From: Selenomonas sp. AB3002
GTDB taxonomy: Bacteria; Bacillota; Negativicutes; Selenomonadales; Selenomonadaceae
DNA: 64,000 nt
NCBI RefSeq assembly: GCF_000702545.1
Contig: NZ_JNIO01000005.1
Coordinates: 1-64,000, forward strand
Reading direction: 5' to 3'
Made by a program: the position numbers and the translations under genes. Under the pieces are notes generated by a model that was given only the letters and a program-made list of their open reading frames with translations, searched no databases and was not told the DNA's origin. How positions within the stretch are numbered: the stretch's first letter is position 1; each line of letters begins with the position of its first letter. Shown piece after piece: positions 25,800 to 35,159 of this stretch.

Positions 25800-25850
25800 A
25801 TTCACCGAGCAAGTACTTTATCTTACTAAAGTATTCGCTCGGCGAATTTT
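25800..25850. terminator. Hairpin terminator after rep, family copy 2
   Basis: Left arm ATTCACCGAGCAAGTACTTT, loop TATCTTACT, right arm AAAGTATTCGCTCGGCGAAT, then TTTT. The loop is the reverse complement of copy 1 (17591), so the two are inverted copies. Confidence 0.75.
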
Positions 25851-25868
25851 CTCTGTATGCTATTCTAA

Positions 25869-25890
25869 CCGACAAATTTACCCACCATAA
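25869..25890 (+). repeat. Isolated iteron downstream of rep
   Basis: CCGACAAA-TTTACC-CACCATAA matches the oriV iterons. It lies between the two hairpins that follow rep. It may serve in DNA looping (handcuffing) or be a relic of a duplication. Confidence 0.8.
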
Positions 25891-25912
25891 ACTTTTTATA
25901 AAATGTATTCCA

Positions 25913-25970
25913 CAAATTCGCTCAGCGAATACTTTAGTTAATGAAAGTATTCGCTGAGCGAATTTTTTCT
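25913..25970. terminator. Hairpin terminator, family copy 3
   Basis: Arms AATTCGCTCAGCGAATACTT and the complement ending CGCTGAGCGAATT, loop near GTTAATGA, then TTTTTT. Third member of the family, insulating the defence operon from rep. Confidence 0.75.
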
Positions 25971-26059
25971 ACATCAATGGATTATGCTTACAACAGTTTA
26001 GCTATCAGATACTGTTTTGCTTTGAACAGGTTAGTATATTTGGTTAAAGTCGCTTAAGA

Positions 26060-26088
26060 TGGAAATTTTCTCTCATTTTTAGTATACT
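26060..26088 (+). promoter_or_regulatory. Probable promoter of the defence operon
   Basis: TGGAAA (26060-26065), 17 bases, TATACT (26083-26088), with the SNF2 gene start at 26141. The spacer 25971-26140 otherwise shows no gene. Confidence 0.5.
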
Positions 26089-26140
26089 ATTACTAACTGT
26101 TATGGTAACGGCGAAAACAAAAAATTTGGAGTGAAGGCAT

Positions 26141-28999
26141 ATGGCAGACTTTGCACCTGGGATGCGTGTCATTATTCGTGATGAGGAATGGATGATAAAG
26201 AAAGCGGAAAAGAACTCTATGGGGGTGTATGCGCTGCACTGCTCAGGGGTGTCTTCTCTGGTCAAGGATAGAAATGCCATATTCATGGCGGATATTGATG
26301 AAATCATTCCTGTGGATCCCACCAAAATCAAGCTGGTAGTGGATGAGTCGCCGAAGTATCGCGATACCCTGCTATATCTGGAGAGCCAATGGAGGCAGCG
26401 GACTCCCACGGACAATGACATACATGTAGGCAACAAGGCAGCCATGGATACTATGAACTATCAGCTGGAACCGGCTCAGATTGCTTTGAAGCAGTCTCGT
26501 CAGCGTATCCTCATAGCAGATGCGGTGGGCCTGGGCAAGACTTTGGAAGCCGGTATCCTTATGAGTGAGCTTATCTTGCGAGGCAAGGGTAAGCGCATAC
26601 TGGTGGTAACGGGCAAATCCATGATGACCCAGTTCCAGAAGGAAATGTGGAACCGCTTCACCATTCCTTTGGTACGTCTGGATTCCAATAAAATCAGGCA
26701 GATTCGTGCAAAGCTGCCTTCAAACTACAACCCGTTCTTCTATTATGACAAGACCATAATCTCCGTGGATACCTTGAAAAACGATGTGGCCTACCGTAAG
26801 CACTTGGAAAGTGCCACTTGGGATATTATCGTCATTGATGAGGCACAGAGCGTGGCTACCCGTGGAGAACGGAACTCCCAGCGGTCCAAATTGGCAGAAC
26901 TGTTAGCCAATCGGTCTGACACAATGATTATGCTCTCGGCTACTCCCCATGACGGTAGGGCCAAGAGTTTTGCTTCTCTCATGAATATGCTTGACCCTAC
27001 AGCTGTTGCTAACCCGGAGGACTATACTGCCGAGGATATCAAGGGGCTTTTTGTCCGCCGTTTCAAGAAGGACGTCAAGAATCAGATGAGCGGTGTGGTG
27101 CTGGAGCGTCATCTGGCAGAGGAGAGCTGCCAGGCTACAGCGGAGGAAGAAGCAGTATACGACATTTTCACTGCCCTCAAGCTGGATATGGATATAGAGA
27201 GCAAGCGAGGGAAGGGGCAGCTTTTTAAGACTGCTTTGGAGAAGGCTTTGTTCTCCAGCCCGGCAGCATGTATGAAAACCGTCGAGGTCCGGTTGAAGAA
27301 ACTGAGGAAGAAGTACGCTGATGATGAAATTAGGGATATCCGCAGCCTGGAAATTCTTTATGGGGCATTGGAGAAAGTAACTGCCAAGAAATTCTCCCGC
27401 TACCAAAAGCTCTTGGAGCTGCTGGGCAGCAAAGAGTATAACTGGAATCGTCAGGCTGATGATGACCGTATCGTTATTTTTACCGAGCGTATAGATACTA
27501 TGGAGTATCTGTATAAGAATTTGTCCTCTGACCTGAAACTGAAAGCAGGAGAAATAGAGAAAATCTCTGGGGCTATGAGTGACGATGAACAACAGCGTAT
27601 CGTGGAGAACTTTGGCCGGGCCAAGGCCAAGGTGCGTATTTTGGTGGCCTCGGATGTGGCTTCGGAAGGTCTGAACCTTCATTACATGAGCCATCGCATG
27701 ATTCATTTCGACCTGCCCTGGTCTTTGATGGTGTTCCAGCAGAGGAATGGACGTATAGACCGCTATGGCCAAACCCAGAGACCGGATATTCGCTATCTGG
27801 TCACGGAGACTGACAATGAGAAGATCAAGGGCGATATGAGGCTCTTGGAGATCCTCATAGAGAAGCATGAGCAGGCAGAAAAGAACATTGGTGACCCTGC
27901 CACTCTTCTGGGCAAATTCGCAGAGGAGGAAGAGGAAGCTGTGGTTGCAGGGGCCATTGAAGATGGGCAAAGTGCCGATGATTTCGGCAAAATGATGGAA
28001 GACAACATAGCGGAGTTCAATCCTCTGGATGCTTTGCTTGCGGCTGCCACTGTTCAGCAGGAGGAAAAGCCCAAGGTCAGCGATGAAGAAACCCTGTATA
28101 GTGACACGGAATATCTCTTCCAAGCCATGAAGTATTTCAACCAGAATGAGGACCATTCAGTTCAGAAGTTGGAAACGGTCAAGGGCTTGGAGATTGGGCT
28201 CAGCGAAGATATGCGGCATCGTCTCTCCGCTACTTTACCCAAGGAAGTAGTGGATGTTTTTAAGGACAAGAGCTATCTGCGTCTGGTCAGTGACAGAGAG
28301 TACTGCATGAATGAGGTCAAACGTTGCCAGAAGGAAAAGACCGAACAGATTTACCCGGAGGCACAGTATCTTTGGCCCCTGCATCCCATCTTTGATTGGG
28401 TGAATGATAAGGCCAGCCTTATCTTCAACAGGGACGAGGCGCCCTTGGGGGTTATGTCGGATCTTCCTGAAGGAAATATCATCTTCCTGATGAACGGCAG
28501 CTTCCCAAATCAGAAATCAACTTCACTGGTGGATGAATGGTTTGGGCTTCGCTATGAAAAAGGAAAGTTTGTGGAGGCTATGCCTTTGAGGGAGGCCCTT
28601 TCTTATGGCAAATTGCGTTCCGGCAAGGATCTGCCGAATCCTATAGACAGGGACAACCATTACAGCCAGGAAAAAGAGGTTTGCCAGGCTTTGCTTCCCG
28701 ATGTTGTGAAAGAGGCTAAAAAATACCTGTCGGGCTTTTATGAGAAGTATCAGGATAAGATGAATCCTAATATTGACGAGGAGCTTAGCAAATTAGCAGG
28801 ACTTGAAAAAAGGCATAAAGCATATACTCGTATCAGGTATAAATATAGTGAGCGTAAACGCGAAGAGGAAATTAGAAGATTGGATGTCCTATTTGGAGAC
28901 TTTAATAAATGGGTAGAAGAAACTATGATGATTAAAGACACTCCCTACATTCGTGTGATAGCAGTTTTGACGGCAAGGGGAGGAAAGCAGCGTGGCTAA
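26141..28999 (+). CDS. SNF2-family helicase, DrmD-like (defence island)
   Basis: 952 residues. SF2 motifs: I ILIADAVGLGKTLEAG (about residues 123-138), II VIDEAQSVAT (about 231-240), III SATPHDGRAKSF (about 266-277), and V/VI VASDVASEGLNLHYMSHRM followed by QQRNGRIDRYGQ. This is the DrmD/HepA-like group of SNF2 ATPases found with DISARM class 1 and related systems, where they translocate on DNA. ATG at 26141 follows GGAGTGAAGG. Its stop overlaps the start of the methylase gene. It is first gene of the island. High confidence for the helicase, moderate for the DrmD grouping. Confidence 0.85.
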   Translation: MADFAPGMRVIIRDEEWMIKKAEKNSMGVYALHCSGVSSLVKDRNAIFMADIDEIIPVDPTKIKLVVDESPKYRDTLLYLESQWRQRTPTDNDIHVGNKAAMDTMNYQLEPAQIALKQSRQRILIADAVGLGKTLEAGILMSELILRGKGKRILVVTGKSMMTQFQKEMWNRFTIPLVRLDSNKIRQIRAKLPSNYNPFFYYDKTIISVDTLKNDVAYRKHLESATWDIIVIDEAQSVATRGERNSQRSKLAELLANRSDTMIMLSATPHDGRAKSFASLMNMLDPTAVANPEDYTAEDIKGLFVRRFKKDVKNQMSGVVLERHLAEESCQATAEEEAVYDIFTALKLDMDIESKRGKGQLFKTALEKALFSSPAACMKTVEVRLKKLRKKYADDEIRDIRSLEILYGALEKVTAKKFSRYQKLLELLGSKEYNWNRQADDDRIVIFTERIDTMEYLYKNLSSDLKLKAGEIEKISGAMSDDEQQRIVENFGRAKAKVRILVASDVASEGLNLHYMSHRMIHFDLPWSLMVFQQRNGRIDRYGQTQRPDIRYLVTETDNEKIKGDMRLLEILIEKHEQAEKNIGDPATLLGKFAEEEEEAVVAGAIEDGQSADDFGKMMEDNIAEFNPLDALLAAATVQQEEKPKVSDEETLYSDTEYLFQAMKYFNQNEDHSVQKLETVKGLEIGLSEDMRHRLSATLPKEVVDVFKDKSYLRLVSDREYCMNEVKRCQKEKTEQIYPEAQYLWPLHPIFDWVNDKASLIFNRDEAPLGVMSDLPEGNIIFLMNGSFPNQKSTSLVDEWFGLRYEKGKFVEAMPLREALSYGKLRSGKDLPNPIDRDNHYSQEKEVCQALLPDVVKEAKKYLSGFYEKYQDKMNPNIDEELSKLAGLEKRHKAYTRIRYKYSERKREEEIRRLDVLFGDFNKWVEETMMIKDTPYIRVIAVLTARGGKQRG

Positions 29000-31900
29000 A
29001 GAAATAGATTTGACCGGCATTGACAATGTCAATGAATATTATACAAACCATTATCTGAATACCATCTTTGCCGAAAACATCGACTCCCAGATAAAGGTAT
29101 ACAAAGAAACGGCCAAGGAGGAAGATAGCAAGACGCCTTGGTCTAAGCTGAAGGCCATGGTTCACCACTACTATGCAGCCCATGAGCATTCCAGCCGTGA
29201 ACGTTTCAGCGGGGAGACGCTGGAGCATATAGGGCGTCTGGCACAATATTATCTGGAGGCTCTGGGCTATCCTGCTTTGCAGCCGGAGACTGTCACGCTG
29301 GATGGGGATATTCCTGTGCCTGTGGCCTTGGAGATAAAGAAGGCAAGTGGTGCTCCTTTGTTGTGGGTGCTTTTGTCGGCCAGCCATGACTTATCTGCCA
29401 GTGTTATGGCCGGGCATTTTTTTGATGAAAGTTTAGGAGAAATCAGCCTTACGGAAAAGACCAATGAAGAGTTGGTGGGCAAAATCCTCTTTGACCAGCA
29501 GGAACCGCCTCGGTGGCTCGTAATCATCGGCTTGAAGGAAATTGTGCTGGTAGACCGCAACAAGTGGGATTACAAGCGAATGCTTTCCTTCGATATGGAA
29601 ACCATCTTTAGCCGCAAAGATGACAGCACCTGGCAGGCTATGTCCGTGCTTCTTCACCATGATAGTCTTTGCCCTGCAGAGGGAAAGTCTCTGCTGGATG
29701 AGCTGGATGAGGAATCAGAGAAGAATGCAGAAGGCGTTTCCGAAGACTTGAAGTATGCCCTAAGGGAGAGCATTGAGCTATTAGGCAATGAAGTTCTCTA
29801 TGACTTGCGGGTGAACAAGGGCCAGGAAATTAAGATGGATTCCGAGTTTGCCGGGCAGCTGACCCTTGAATGCCTCCGTTATATGTACCGTATGCTCTTT
29901 GTGTTCTTTATGGAGTCCCGGGAGGATTTGGGCTATGCTCCCATGAAGGCGGCTTCATATGTCACAGGGTATTCTCTGGAGAGTCTGCGTCAGATTGCCG
30001 AGCAGATTTCCATTCAGCCGGATGAGAAGGTGCTGGAGGGTACTTTCGTAGGGGATACCCTGGGGAAACTCTTCGATATCATCTATACTGGCTATCCGGC
30101 AACTGAAGAGGGACAGAATAAATGGCTCAATCTTAATAGTCACCGGGATGATTTCCTGCTGCCACCTCTCAAGGCACATATCTTTGACCCGGAACGCACG
30201 AAGATGGTGCATGAGGCCAAGCTGCGTAACAGGGTCATGCTCCGCATCATCAACCTTATGAGCCTTACCCGTGACACAGGCAAAAAGAATGCCCGTCGGG
30301 GGCGTATTTCCTATGCCAATTTGGGCATCAACCAGATGGGGGCCGTGTACGAGGCCCTGCTTTCCTATCGTGGTTTCATTGCGGATACTGACCTCTATGA
30401 GGTGAAAAGAGCCAAGGACAAGTTCAATGAGCTTGATGTGGGCTACTTCGTCAAGGCTGAGGAGCTGGACAATTACACGGAAGATGAACGTGCCCGCTAT
30501 GAGACCGGGGATAAAAAGGGCCAGCTGAGGGTATATGAAAAGGGAACCTTTATCTATCGTTTGGCCGGACGTGAGCGTGAGAAGTCTGCCTCCTACTATA
30601 CGCCGGAGGTGCTGACCAAGTGTCTGGTGAAATATGCCCTGAAGGAACTGCTGGTGGATAAGTCGGCTGATGAAATCCTGAAGCTGACGGTGTGCGAGCC
30701 TGCCATGGGCAGTGCGGCCTTCCTGAATGAAGCCATCAATCAACTGGCGGAAGCCTATTTGCAGGCACGGCAGAAAGAACTGGTAGAGCAGGGAGAAAAG
30801 CCCATCGCCTATGATGAGCGGAAAAAGGAACTGCAAAAAATCAAGATGTTTATCGCTGACCGCAATGTGTACGGCGTTGACTTGAATCCCACCGCTGTAG
30901 AACTGGCAGAGGTGTCCCTGTGGCTGAATACCATTCATGAGGGTGGCCTTGTGCCTTGGTTCGGTACTCAGCTGGTAAATGGCAACTCCCTTATTGGAGC
31001 AAGGCGGGAGTGCTACCATGTGGATGCCCTCAAGGCTACCGCCAAGGGTACCCGCTGGCATGAGAACGCTCCGGAGCGAGTGAAACTCACGGAGAGGAGA
31101 GGCCCAAAGTCGCAGGTCTATCACTTCCTCACCGGCGACCCGGGCATGGCAAACTATACGGATAAAGTCATCAAGGACTTGGAGCCGGAGAACATCAAGA
31201 AAATCAAAACATGGCAGAAGGGATTCACGAAGCCCTATGACGGTGATGACATCAAGGTCATGCTGCATCTGTCCCAGAAGATAGATGACTTGTGGGAGCA
31301 GCAGGTGGAGCTGCGGAAGGAGATAGAGACAGAGACAAGGGATAATCTCTCTATCTACGGTCACAAGGATGACACGGTGGACAGTCACACCTCCATCCGC
31401 AGAAAGGACGAAATCTACCGCAAAGGCTATAAGTCCGAGGAACAGAAGAACGCCGGGCCTTATGCACGGCTTCGATTTGCCATGGATTATTGGTGTGCTC
31501 TTTGGTTTTGGCCTATCGAGAAAGCCGATATGCTGCCTACCCGTGACGAGTTCTTGGCAGAGATGGGCTTTATTATCGAGGGTGTGGTGAATACAAACAG
31601 CAATATTGCTGCTATGACCGACGAAAACTATCAGATATCCTTGTTCAACCATGAGATGAGCAAGCAGATGAATCTCTTTGACAGTCAAAGGGAAGAAGCC
31701 CAGGATGCCATGATGGAGAAGATACGGAAGTTCTATCCCCAGGGCACTGTTGTGGACTTGGAGCAGTTGATTACCCTGTTCCCCCGGCTGGCTCTGGTGA
31801 AGGAGATAGCTAAGAGCAACAAGTTCCTTCATTGGGAGCTGGAGTTTGCGGATATTTTCAAGGAACGTGAGGGCTTCGACCTGATGGTGGGAAATCCCCC

Positions 31901-33776
31901 TTGGATTAAGATAGAGTGGAACGAGCAGAGCCTGCTGTCTGATGCTAACCCCATGTTCGCTGTGAAGAAGCTGTCGGCTACGGAGACAACGAAGCAGCGA
32001 GCGGCAGCCTTGACGGATGCTGAAGCAAGGAGAATGTATCTGGCGGAGTATGTCGAGCAGTCGGGGTTGCAGAACTTCTTGAATGCTGTGGAAAATTATC
32101 CTCTGCTTAAAGGTCAGCAGACTAACCTTTATAAGTGCTTCTTGCCTTTGGCATGGAATTTGTGTCGGGATAAGGGCTTTAGCGGTTTTGTGCATCCGGA
32201 GGGAGTCTATGACGACCCCAAAGGTGGTGCACTTCGGGAAAAATTGTATCAGCGAATACGCAAACATTTTATGTTTGCGAATGAGCTGAAATTTTTCCAC
32301 GAAGTGCACCACCATACTACGTTCTCTGTGAACGTGTATGGTGGTCCACGCAAAGCGATAAACTTCGACACTATCTCGAACCTTTATGCCGTGTCTACTC
32401 TGGACGAGTGTTACGAAGGGGACGCAAGTCTGCCTGTGCCGGGGATTAAGACGAAGGATAATAAATGGGAGACGAAAGGTCACCCAGACAGGATAATTAA
32501 GGTTCATAAAGAGGAACTAGTTACATTTGCAAAGTTACTTGATGCTAGCGATAAGTGGCAAAGTGCAAGGTTGCCAGTGCTTCATTCTAAACAGTTAGTG
32601 GATGTGTTGGAATTATTCAGCAGACAGGATAAAACGCTTGGTGACTATAAGGATGATGTTTTTTTTACAGAAATGTGGCATGAAACCAATGCACAAACCA
32701 ATGGCACTATAGTAAGGAAAGTGAGCTTTCCAGAAAATAATTGGGGGATGATATATTCGGGGCCACATATAAATGTTGGTAATCCTATTTTTAAGTCTTC
32801 TCGTAGAATATGTGAGTTAAACAGTGATTACGATGTTGTTGACTTAACGAATATAAAGGAAAATTATAGACAAAGAATAAATTATATACCTGCTTGTGAT
32901 ATGGATGAATATAAGAATAGAATTCCCAAAACACCATGGGGGAGTTTGGCAAATAGTTTTTATCGTATTACGATTAGGGAGTTGTTTAATCAAGGTGGAG
33001 AACGAACTTTTATAAATGCAATAACTCCTCCCGAGTGCGGAAACATAAATTTAGCATTCAGTGTTAGCTTTAATAATTCACGATTACTGGAAGAATGTTC
33101 TTCGTTATGGATTTCATTAGTATATGATTTTTATTACAAAGTTACTGGAACGGGTAGAGTAAATAACAGCAATTTATACCCACTGCCATGTGTTAATGTC
33201 AACGAAAGTCAAATATGCAGAACGATGTTGTTACAGTGCTTAAATCAATCATATAAAGAACTTTGGCAGAAGTGTTGGCGTGACAGTTACGCCGCAGACA
33301 CTTGGGCAAAATCTGACCCTCGTCTGCGTCCCGAGCGGTTCACCACCCTTACCGACAAGTGGACTTGGGATACTCCTCTGCGTACCGACTACGAACGACG
33401 TCAGGCTCTGGTAGAGCTGGATGTTCTTACGGCTATGGCCCTTGGGATGACCCTTGACCAGCTCAAGACAATCTACCGCATCCAGTTCCCCGTACTCCAA
33501 TCCTATGAAGCAGATACTTGGTATGATGCCAATGGCCGCATTGCCTTTACCATCAACCGCAGCCTAATCGGCGTAGGCGTTGATCGCCCCACCTGGGAAA
33601 ATACCCTCCAGCAGCTGAAGCCCGGTGAAACCTACTGCAAGACCTACACCGACGACACCCAGCCCGGCGGCCCCGTAGAACGCACCATCGAATATGTAGC
33701 CCCCTTCGACAGATGCGACAGGGAGGAAGATTACGAGACGGTGTGGAAATTCTTTAGCGAGAAGTATGGGAAATAA
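28992..33776 (+). CDS. Giant N6-adenine DNA methyltransferase, PglX/DrmMI-like
   Basis: 1594 residues, GTG start at 28992, 8 bases after GGGGAGG and overlapping the SNF2 stop. SAM motif I is VCEPAMGSAAFLNEAINQL (about residue 567-585); the catalytic motif IV is VGNPPWIKIEW (about 964-974). Size and layout fit PglX/DrmMI methylases of BREX and DISARM, which mark self DNA. The N-terminal 500 residues are helical without a nuclease motif I can identify. From about 32510 to 33260 the base composition drops sharply to AT-rich, covering the likely target-recognition region, then returns to the former level for the last 170 residues. This suggests exchange of a specificity module. Confidence 0.85.
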   Translation: MAKEIDLTGIDNVNEYYTNHYLNTIFAENIDSQIKVYKETAKEEDSKTPWSKLKAMVHHYYAAHEHSSRERFSGETLEHIGRLAQYYLEALGYPALQPETVTLDGDIPVPVALEIKKASGAPLLWVLLSASHDLSASVMAGHFFDESLGEISLTEKTNEELVGKILFDQQEPPRWLVIIGLKEIVLVDRNKWDYKRMLSFDMETIFSRKDDSTWQAMSVLLHHDSLCPAEGKSLLDELDEESEKNAEGVSEDLKYALRESIELLGNEVLYDLRVNKGQEIKMDSEFAGQLTLECLRYMYRMLFVFFMESREDLGYAPMKAASYVTGYSLESLRQIAEQISIQPDEKVLEGTFVGDTLGKLFDIIYTGYPATEEGQNKWLNLNSHRDDFLLPPLKAHIFDPERTKMVHEAKLRNRVMLRIINLMSLTRDTGKKNARRGRISYANLGINQMGAVYEALLSYRGFIADTDLYEVKRAKDKFNELDVGYFVKAEELDNYTEDERARYETGDKKGQLRVYEKGTFIYRLAGREREKSASYYTPEVLTKCLVKYALKELLVDKSADEILKLTVCEPAMGSAAFLNEAINQLAEAYLQARQKELVEQGEKPIAYDERKKELQKIKMFIADRNVYGVDLNPTAVELAEVSLWLNTIHEGGLVPWFGTQLVNGNSLIGARRECYHVDALKATAKGTRWHENAPERVKLTERRGPKSQVYHFLTGDPGMANYTDKVIKDLEPENIKKIKTWQKGFTKPYDGDDIKVMLHLSQKIDDLWEQQVELRKEIETETRDNLSIYGHKDDTVDSHTSIRRKDEIYRKGYKSEEQKNAGPYARLRFAMDYWCALWFWPIEKADMLPTRDEFLAEMGFIIEGVVNTNSNIAAMTDENYQISLFNHEMSKQMNLFDSQREEAQDAMMEKIRKFYPQGTVVDLEQLITLFPRLALVKEIAKSNKFLHWELEFADIFKEREGFDLMVGNPPWIKIEWNEQSLLSDANPMFAVKKLSATETTKQRAAALTDAEARRMYLAEYVEQSGLQNFLNAVENYPLLKGQQTNLYKCFLPLAWNLCRDKGFSGFVHPEGVYDDPKGGALREKLYQRIRKHFMFANELKFFHEVHHHTTFSVNVYGGPRKAINFDTISNLYAVSTLDECYEGDASLPVPGIKTKDNKWETKGHPDRIIKVHKEELVTFAKLLDASDKWQSARLPVLHSKQLVDVLELFSRQDKTLGDYKDDVFFTEMWHETNAQTNGTIVRKVSFPENNWGMIYSGPHINVGNPIFKSSRRICELNSDYDVVDLTNIKENYRQRINYIPACDMDEYKNRIPKTPWGSLANSFYRITIRELFNQGGERTFINAITPPECGNINLAFSVSFNNSRLLEECSSLWISLVYDFYYKVTGTGRVNNSNLYPLPCVNVNESQICRTMLLQCLNQSYKELWQKCWRDSYAADTWAKSDPRLRPERFTTLTDKWTWDTPLRTDYERRQALVELDVLTAMALGMTLDQLKTIYRIQFPVLQSYEADTWYDANGRIAFTINRSLIGVGVDRPTWENTLQQLKPGETYCKTYTDDTQPGGPVERTIEYVAPFDRCDREEDYETVWKFFSEKYGK

Positions 33777-33793
33777 TAACGCTTATTGGTCTC

Positions 33794-33822
33794 TGGACAT
33801 TTTGCCCTAAGTTGTTTATAAT
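33794..33822 (+). promoter_or_regulatory. Strong promoter before DUF3644
   Basis: TGGACA (33794-33799, 5 of 6 matches), 17 bases, perfect TATAAT (33817-33822). Expected start near 33829. It splits the island into two transcription units. Confidence 0.75.
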
Positions 33823-33828
33823 GGTGTT

Positions 33829-33888
33829 ATATCAAAAAGGATTACCTTTTGTATGGGCACCGTTGCTGACGGTGCCCTAGTTTTATAT
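33829..33888 (+). ncRNA. Possible short leader RNA ending in a terminator-like hairpin
   Basis: Directly after the promoter, two hairpins would form: AAAAGG-ATTA-CCTTTT (about 33835-33850) and a perfect 9-bp GC-rich stem GGGCACCGT-TGCTG-ACGGTGCCC (33855-33877), the latter followed by TAGTTTTATATA. The transcript would be about 60 nt if it stops here. It could be a free small RNA, an attenuator for the genes downstream, or a simple terminator of the methylase transcript. Confidence 0.45.
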
Positions 33889-33924
33889 ATCTATTTGTTT
33901 TTAGTATGATGTTGGAGGCAAAGA

Positions 33925-34965
33925 ATGGATATAGTAAAACTGCTCTTAGAAAAGAGTCAGGAAGCCTTTATAGTAGGAATAGAACTTTATAATAAGCCAA
34001 CTATTCACTACAGGGTGGAAGGATTCAGCTTCTTTATTTGTAATGCTTGGGAGCTTATGCTAAAAGCATATTTGGTGCGTGAGAAGGGCGAACAAGCAAT
34101 ATACTATGATGATAAGCCTAATCGTACTATCACTTTGGATAATTGCATTAAGAAGGTCTTTACTAATGATAAAGACCCATTGCGAAAAAATTTAGAGCAA
34201 ATAGTAGAGTTGAGGAATACTAGCACCCATTTTGTTACAGAGGAGTATGAACAGATATATGTGCCTCTTTTTCAAGCAAATGTCTTTAACTATATAAGGA
34301 TTTTGCTGAAATTATTTGAAGTTGATATTACGGATAAGCTGGGGAATAATTTTTTGACTTTATCTGTAAAGATGAATGATTTTAGTGAAGAAGCGGTAAT
34401 GGCACGTTATCCTAAACAAATGGCTATGCATATTATCAATGCTATGGGGCAGGTTGGAAAAGAAATACTGAAAGAGAATAATGAGAATTATGCTATTCAT
34501 GTTAAGCATGATTTTTATATAACCAAAGATATTAAATCAGCGACAGCAAAAATAGCCTTTACTAAGGATGCACAACAGGCTGGTTTTATATTAAAGGAAT
34601 TGCATGATATGCAGAATGAATGCCCGTATACGATGAATAAATGTTTAGACCATATCAATAAACGTATAAAAAAAGGAAAAATTAATTTTATAAATCCTGC
34701 TACACCTAATGAGGATAAAAGGCATACGTTTAATCGATTTTGTTTTGGTTTGTTTGAAAAATTCTATAATCTTAAGGCTGATACAAAATATTGTTATGTT
34801 TACAAAAGAAACCAAAATCCAACATATACATACAGCATGGCTGCCATTGACATGATTTTTGAACAAATAAAAAGAGACCCTGAACATATTATTCAGAGTC
34901 TTCGTGATAAGTTGCCAAACAAAAAGGGAAGTCAACCCCAGGGGCAAAGGAATTCTAAGCCATAA
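33925..34965 (+). CDS. DUF3644-family protein (defence island)
   Basis: 346 residues. The N-terminal block EAFIVGIELYNKPTIHYRVEG...WELMLKAYLV (quoted in parts, residues 13-57) and RNTSTHFVTEEY (about 99-110) are the pattern of DUF3644, a helical family often found in defence islands with no known activity; the conserved Arg and His (RNxxxH) recall HEPN-type folds, but this is a suggestion only. ATG has GGAGG 6 bases upstream. The gene is visibly AT-richer than its neighbours, so it may have joined separately. It follows the promoter and hairpin at 33794-33888. Confidence 0.7.
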   Translation: MDIVKLLLEKSQEAFIVGIELYNKPTIHYRVEGFSFFICNAWELMLKAYLVREKGEQAIYYDDKPNRTITLDNCIKKVFTNDKDPLRKNLEQIVELRNTSTHFVTEEYEQIYVPLFQANVFNYIRILLKLFEVDITDKLGNNFLTLSVKMNDFSEEAVMARYPKQMAMHIINAMGQVGKEILKENNENYAIHVKHDFYITKDIKSATAKIAFTKDAQQAGFILKELHDMQNECPYTMNKCLDHINKRIKKGKINFINPATPNEDKRHTFNRFCFGLFEKFYNLKADTKYCYVYKRNQNPTYTYSMAAIDMIFEQIKRDPEHIIQSLRDKLPNKKGSQPQGQRNSKP

Positions 34966-35159
34966 GCCTACTCCCATTCGGGAACCCAGCCATATCCTTC
35001 ACAAGTTGACTTCGTTGTCCATATTCTGACATATTAGCAGTAATTTGTGAAGCTACATATTTAGGAAATATATGGCTTATAAGCTGATTTACGACCTTAT
35101 AAGGCGTCAAACAGCTTTTTTCGTAGTTTTTGATGGTTGTAAGACATAGGAGAGTGCGT
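34966..35159 (+). other. Spacer before the large helicase gene
   Basis: 194 bases with no gene I can support. TTGACT at about 35005 could be a -35 but lacks a good -10. Two TTATAAG palindromes lie near 35080 and 35098. AGGAGA 6 bases before 35160 fixes the start of the next gene. Confidence 0.4.

Noticed and set aside
26903-28156. 417-codon minus-strand frame opposite the SNF2 helicase
   Set aside because: Antisense shadow of helicase motifs V and VI.
29955-32507. 850-codon open frame on the minus strand opposite the methylase
   Set aside because: It is the mirror of a strongly coding plus-strand frame with methylase motifs; it has no ribosome site or family pattern and reflects codon bias.
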